From positions 1 through 15,222 of the forward strand of contig JAACVA010000060.1 in NCBI GenBank assembly GCA_009992615.1: 15,222 bases of DNA, given 5' to 3'. The stretch's first letter is position 1, and every line of letters starts with the position of its first letter. The notes beneath the pieces were generated by a model. The model did no database searches. It was not told the DNA's origin and saw only the letters and a program-made list of their open reading frames with translations. Made by a program: the position numbers and the translations under genes. Below, one piece after another: positions 15,079-15,222 of this stretch. The stretch is from Rhodobacterales bacterium (GTDB lineage: Bacteria; Pseudomonadota; Alphaproteobacteria; Rhodobacterales; Rhodobacteraceae).

Positions 15079-15222
15079 ATGACCCGTTTCTCCGCCCCCA
15101 TCGCCGCGCAGATCTGGGACATGAAGTATCGCCTGAAAGACGCCGAAGGCGCGCCCGTCGATGTGACTGTGGAAGACACGTGGCGCCGAATCGCCCGCGC
15201 CACGGCGGCGGTCGAACAAGAC
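15079..15222 (+). CDS. nrdJ: Adenosylcobalamin-dependent (class II) ribonucleotide reductase, N-terminus, cut by the window end
   Basis: Only the first 48 codons are present, and the frame is open to the last base. MTRFSAPIAAQIWDMKYRLK and DVTVEDTWRRIARA match the start of the large alphaproteobacterial class II ribonucleotide reductase, which reduces ribonucleotides using a radical generated from adenosylcobalamin and works with or without oxygen. The catalytic cysteines and the cobalamin-binding parts lie beyond the window. AAGGA (15066-15070) at 8-nt spacing supports ATG 15079. The gene is divergent from the DUF1489 gene with about 168 bp between the starts, where a DnaA box and a short tandem repeat are found. 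Confidence 0.9.
   Translation, partial: MTRFSAPIAAQIWDMKYRLKDAEGAPVDVTVEDTWRRIARATAAVEQD

Overview
The window looks like chromosomal DNA of an alphaproteobacterium of the Rhodobacteraceae/Roseobacteraceae group. The evidence is the high G+C content with strong G/C third-position bias, the proteins themselves (PccB/PccA/Mcm of Rhodobacter type, DUF1489, DUF4174, SlyX ending PPHW, a 496-residue alphaproteobacterial HisRS next to short-form HisG and HisZ), and a class II (B12-dependent) ribonucleotide reductase. Most of it is ordinary metabolic and housekeeping sequence. I see no CRISPR array, tRNA, rRNA, prophage or obvious defence system.

Left part (1-8519), propionyl-CoA assimilation. A truncated IS256-family transposase (70 to about 234) ends a few bases before a 60-bp leader holding two copies of a 20-bp TTYGCAAA-type motif exactly 40 bp apart. 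This is the likely short-chain-acyl-CoA-regulator (PccR/ScfR type) operator of pccB. pccB (carboxyltransferase, 356-1888) is followed by four small genes: an exported DUF6497-like protein overlapping the pccB stop, a 46-residue lipoprotein, a 119-residue unknown protein and a 69-residue glycine/alanine-rich lipoprotein. They are separated by hairpin terminators at 2711, 3303 and 3663. pccA (biotin carboxylase plus biotin carrier, 3756-5756) follows. A convergent DUF4174 gene lies between pccA and mcm (AdoCbl-dependent methylmalonyl-CoA mutase, 6402-8519). PccB, PccA and Mcm together take propionyl-CoA to (R)-methylmalonyl-CoA-derived succinyl-CoA; the epimerase is not in the window.

Middle (8520-11188). 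A spacer of about 285 bp carries a GC hairpin, a GGATATTT-type motif and a possible gene remnant. Then come a TerB/J-domain (DjlA-like) gene with a promoter placed for a leaderless message, an endonuclease/exonuclease/phosphatase-fold hydrolase, a small exported protein, and slyX on the minus strand whose stop directly abuts the preceding stop.

Right part (11189-15222). hisS-hisZ-hisG form a translationally coupled operon (TGATG junctions): histidyl-tRNA synthetase, its catalytically inert paralogue HisZ, and the short HisG that needs HisZ. A DUF1489 gene (minus) follows, and nrdJ begins at 15079 and runs off the window. A perfect DnaA-box consensus sits in the DUF1489/nrdJ divergent region. 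Two AdoCbl-dependent enzymes (Mcm, NrdJ) therefore occur within one window.
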